Positions 62,037 to 64,000 of a stretch of 64,000 nucleotides of DNA are shown one piece after another. The notes beneath the pieces were generated by a model. It saw only the letters and a program-made list of their open reading frames with translations. It made no database searches and had not been told where the DNA came from. Made by a program: the position numbers and the translations under genes. Location of the stretch: positions 7,339,615 to 7,403,614 of the forward strand of contig CAIIXF020000012.1 of assembly GCA_903813345.2 (NCBI GenBank). The letters are read 5' to 3'. The first letter of the stretch is position 1; each line of letters opens with the position of its first letter. The DNA comes from Owenia fusiformis (lineage: Eukaryota; Annelida; Polychaeta; Sabellida; Oweniidae).

Positions 62037-63545
62037 CGTTGTGGTTTGGTTCTGTGTTTAAGTTTCATATATAGTGGTGTATGTTTTATGTTCATGGTAT
62101 GTAAATTGGAAGAGTTGTAAATTCGTTGTCTTTAGTAGCGTTTCTGCTTTATCGGAGTTTGCGGTATTTTCGTTTATAAAAATGGTAATTGGTTTGGATG
62201 TGTGTAGTGTGAGTTTGTGGTGGGTTCCCTGTTTGTCAAAGGTTTGGGTGTTTAGTCTTGTGTTTGAGCTTAGTGTTGATTTGTGTGACAGTGTGTAGTG
62301 GTGGTAGTATATATTATTGTTAATATGTTTACTTGACAGGGGATATGTTTTCCCGTGTCGGGTTGCAGTATTTTGGTTTGTAAATTTCGTGTATGTTTGG
62401 CGGCGTTTGTGGTATGTATGTGGTAGAAAAGTTGTTTTTCCATGAATTGGGTGTATAGTGTCATGTCTGAGGTTTATTTTGGTGTGTGTGTTATGGTAGT
62501 AGCATCTCTTGTTGTTGAGATATTAACTTGATTTTGGAGGCTGTCTTCCCGTGATTTCATTATGTTTTGATTATCCCGTGTTTGTGTTTTGTCGGGATCG
62601 TGTATGCAACTATGCGTATTGATTAATTGCATCAAGTTATGGTCAGTTTGTTTGTTTGAATTTGTTTTGTTTGTTTGGTTTGTTTTTTACCCTTTATGGT
62701 TAGGTGTTTTTTATGTCAGTAGTGTGTGCGTTGGGGGAGTTGTTAGCTTGTTCGCGATTGTTTGTATTTTGGTTTTATCGGAGTTTTGTAGTGTTTTGGT
62801 TTGTAAATTTCTTGTTTTATTTGTTTTGTGTGGCGTTTTTATATAGTGGTAGATAAGTTGTTTTGCAACAGTTTGGGTGTGTAGTGTCATGTCTGAGGTT
62901 CATTTTGGTGTGTGTGTTATGGTAGTAGCATCTCTTGTTGTTGAGATATTAACTTGATTTTGGAGGCTGTCTTCCCGTGATTTCATTATGTTTTGATTAT
63001 CCCGTGTTTGTGTTTTGTCGGGATTGTGTATGCGTATTGATTAATTGCATCAAGTTGTTGTCAATTTGTTTGCTTGAATTTGTTTTGTTTGTTTGGTTTG
63101 TTGTTTACCCTTATGGTGAGGTGTTTTTTATTTTGATAGTGTGTGCGTTGGGGAAGTTGTTAGCTCGTTCGCGATTGGTTACGGTATTTTGGTTTTATCG
63201 GAGTTTTGTGGTATTTTGGTTTGTAAATTTTGTGTTTGTTTGTGGCTTTTTTTGGTATGTAAGTGGTAGGTAAGTTGTTTTTCAACGGTTTGGGTGTGTA
63301 GTGTCATGTCTAAGCTTTATTTCGATGTATATGTTGTGGTCGTAGCATCTCTTGTTATTGAGGTATTAACTTGTTTCTGGGGGCTGTCTTACCGTGTTTT
63401 CAATTTGTTGATTGTCCCGTGTTTGTGTTTTGTCGGGATGGTGTATGCGTTTTGGTGAATTGTAGATCACGATTTTGTCGGTTTGTTTGTTAAAATTTGT
63501 TTCGTTTGTTTTGTTTGTTGATATGAGTTTTATATGATGTTTCTA
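62037..63545. repeat. ~420-bp tandem repeat with strong G+T strand skew
   Basis: Clear copies start near 62453, 62877 and 63294 (each with 'gtgtagtgtcatgtctgagg', 'tagcatctcttgttgttgag' and 'cccgtgtttgtgttttgtcg'), and a diverged copy fills 62037-62452. The plus strand is dominated by T and G with little A or C throughout, which is not explained by a simple microsatellite. No ORF is conserved across copies. Confidence 0.88.
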
Positions 63546-63841
63546 AATAGGGTTCCCGGTTGAGGAAACCTGGTTTGGTTGGTTGTTTGTGAGTAAATGC
63601 GTTGTTTTTTAAAGTATGAATTGAAGTGAGTGTTTATCTCCATAGGGTTATAAAGTGTATATATTTTTGTATTGCCGGGTCGGCAGAAAAAGATTGTTGA
63701 ATATTCGGGACGCTGATAAGAAATGTTCGAAACACCAAGTGTGGTAAGATGGTACAGCCCTTCTACTACAAAATGTGTCCGATCGTTTTTGAGATGAAAT
63801 ATACTTGGTATTTGTCCATAAGCTGAGCAATGTGACATACG

Positions 63842-64000
63842 AGGGTTGATCATAAAGTTCTCATAATATCTCTCTAATTTCTTTATTTTTCAATATTTTC
63901 CTATGAAAATTTCACAGAATGTGCAGCATGGAATGGTTTATTAATCCAGCTAACAATATTTAGAATAACGGAAACATTGAATAAGAAATGGTTGCCATAG
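63842..64000. mobile_element. Possible mariner-like terminus, cut by window edge
   Basis: From 'gacaTA|CGAGGGTTGATCATAAAG' the sequence resembles the start of Tc1/mariner elements (TA then a GGGTTG.TCA.AAAGTTCT-type end). Without the other end this is only a suggestion. Confidence 0.25.

Noticed and set aside
62074-63273. Hydrophobic open frames in the G/T-rich right end, looking like repeated membrane proteins
   Set aside because: They come from T/G-rich codons (Val, Phe, Leu, Cys) forced by base skew; frames are not kept between copies of the ~420-bp unit.

Overview
The window is animal nuclear DNA: AT-rich, with long introns bounded by GT/AG, multi-exon genes, dense DNA-transposon debris and several minisatellites. 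The repeat style (frequent acatgta words, many short TIR elements, tandem arrays) suits a marine invertebrate, probably a lophotrochozoan such as a mollusc. That placement is inference; the sequence does not name a species.

The main gene is on the minus strand. Fifteen exons between 61468 and 11757, with every exon-exon phase agreeing, encode the N-terminal 722 residues of a RIM-binding protein (RIMBP2/RBP family): a coiled-coil N-terminus, an acidic linker, SH3-I, and FN3-I, FN3-II and the first half of FN3-III. SH3-II and SH3-III were not found and are presumed to lie beyond the left edge. RIM-BPs are presynaptic active-zone scaffolds that tether voltage-gated calcium channels to RIM. A second possible first exon (60550-60627) offers an alternative N-terminus.

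The intron between 21147 and 58980 is about 37.8 kb and has collected transposons. It holds one intronless same-strand gene (25397-26635, a multi-pass membrane protein of unrecognised family), a piggyBac deletion derivative, a PIF/Harbinger element with a MADF-type ORF plus two Harbinger MITEs, a hAT remnant, and a 9.85 kb structure (41497-51348) closed by perfect 24-bp terminal inverted repeats. That structure contains a higher-order satellite built from ~190-bp monomers and ~0.6-kb spacer modules, interrupted by the hAT element.

Left of RIMBP (1-11.2 kb) are two plus-strand single-exon paralogues (3345-4241, 8595-9242) encoding short membrane proteins with cytosolic-type Pro-rich tails of tandem PPxY motifs, and a broken third 3' copy (9885-10001). 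Each intact copy is followed by an array of a ~43-bp minisatellite, so gene plus array look duplicated together. Antisense to them, three phase-compatible exons (6870-6796, 858-834, 427-231) suggest the 5' end of another minus-strand gene of unknown function.

The right end (62.0-63.5 kb) is a strongly G/T-skewed tandem array with a ~420-bp period, upstream of the RIMBP first exon. I saw no rRNA gene, convincing tRNA gene, CRISPR array, LTR element or viral gene.
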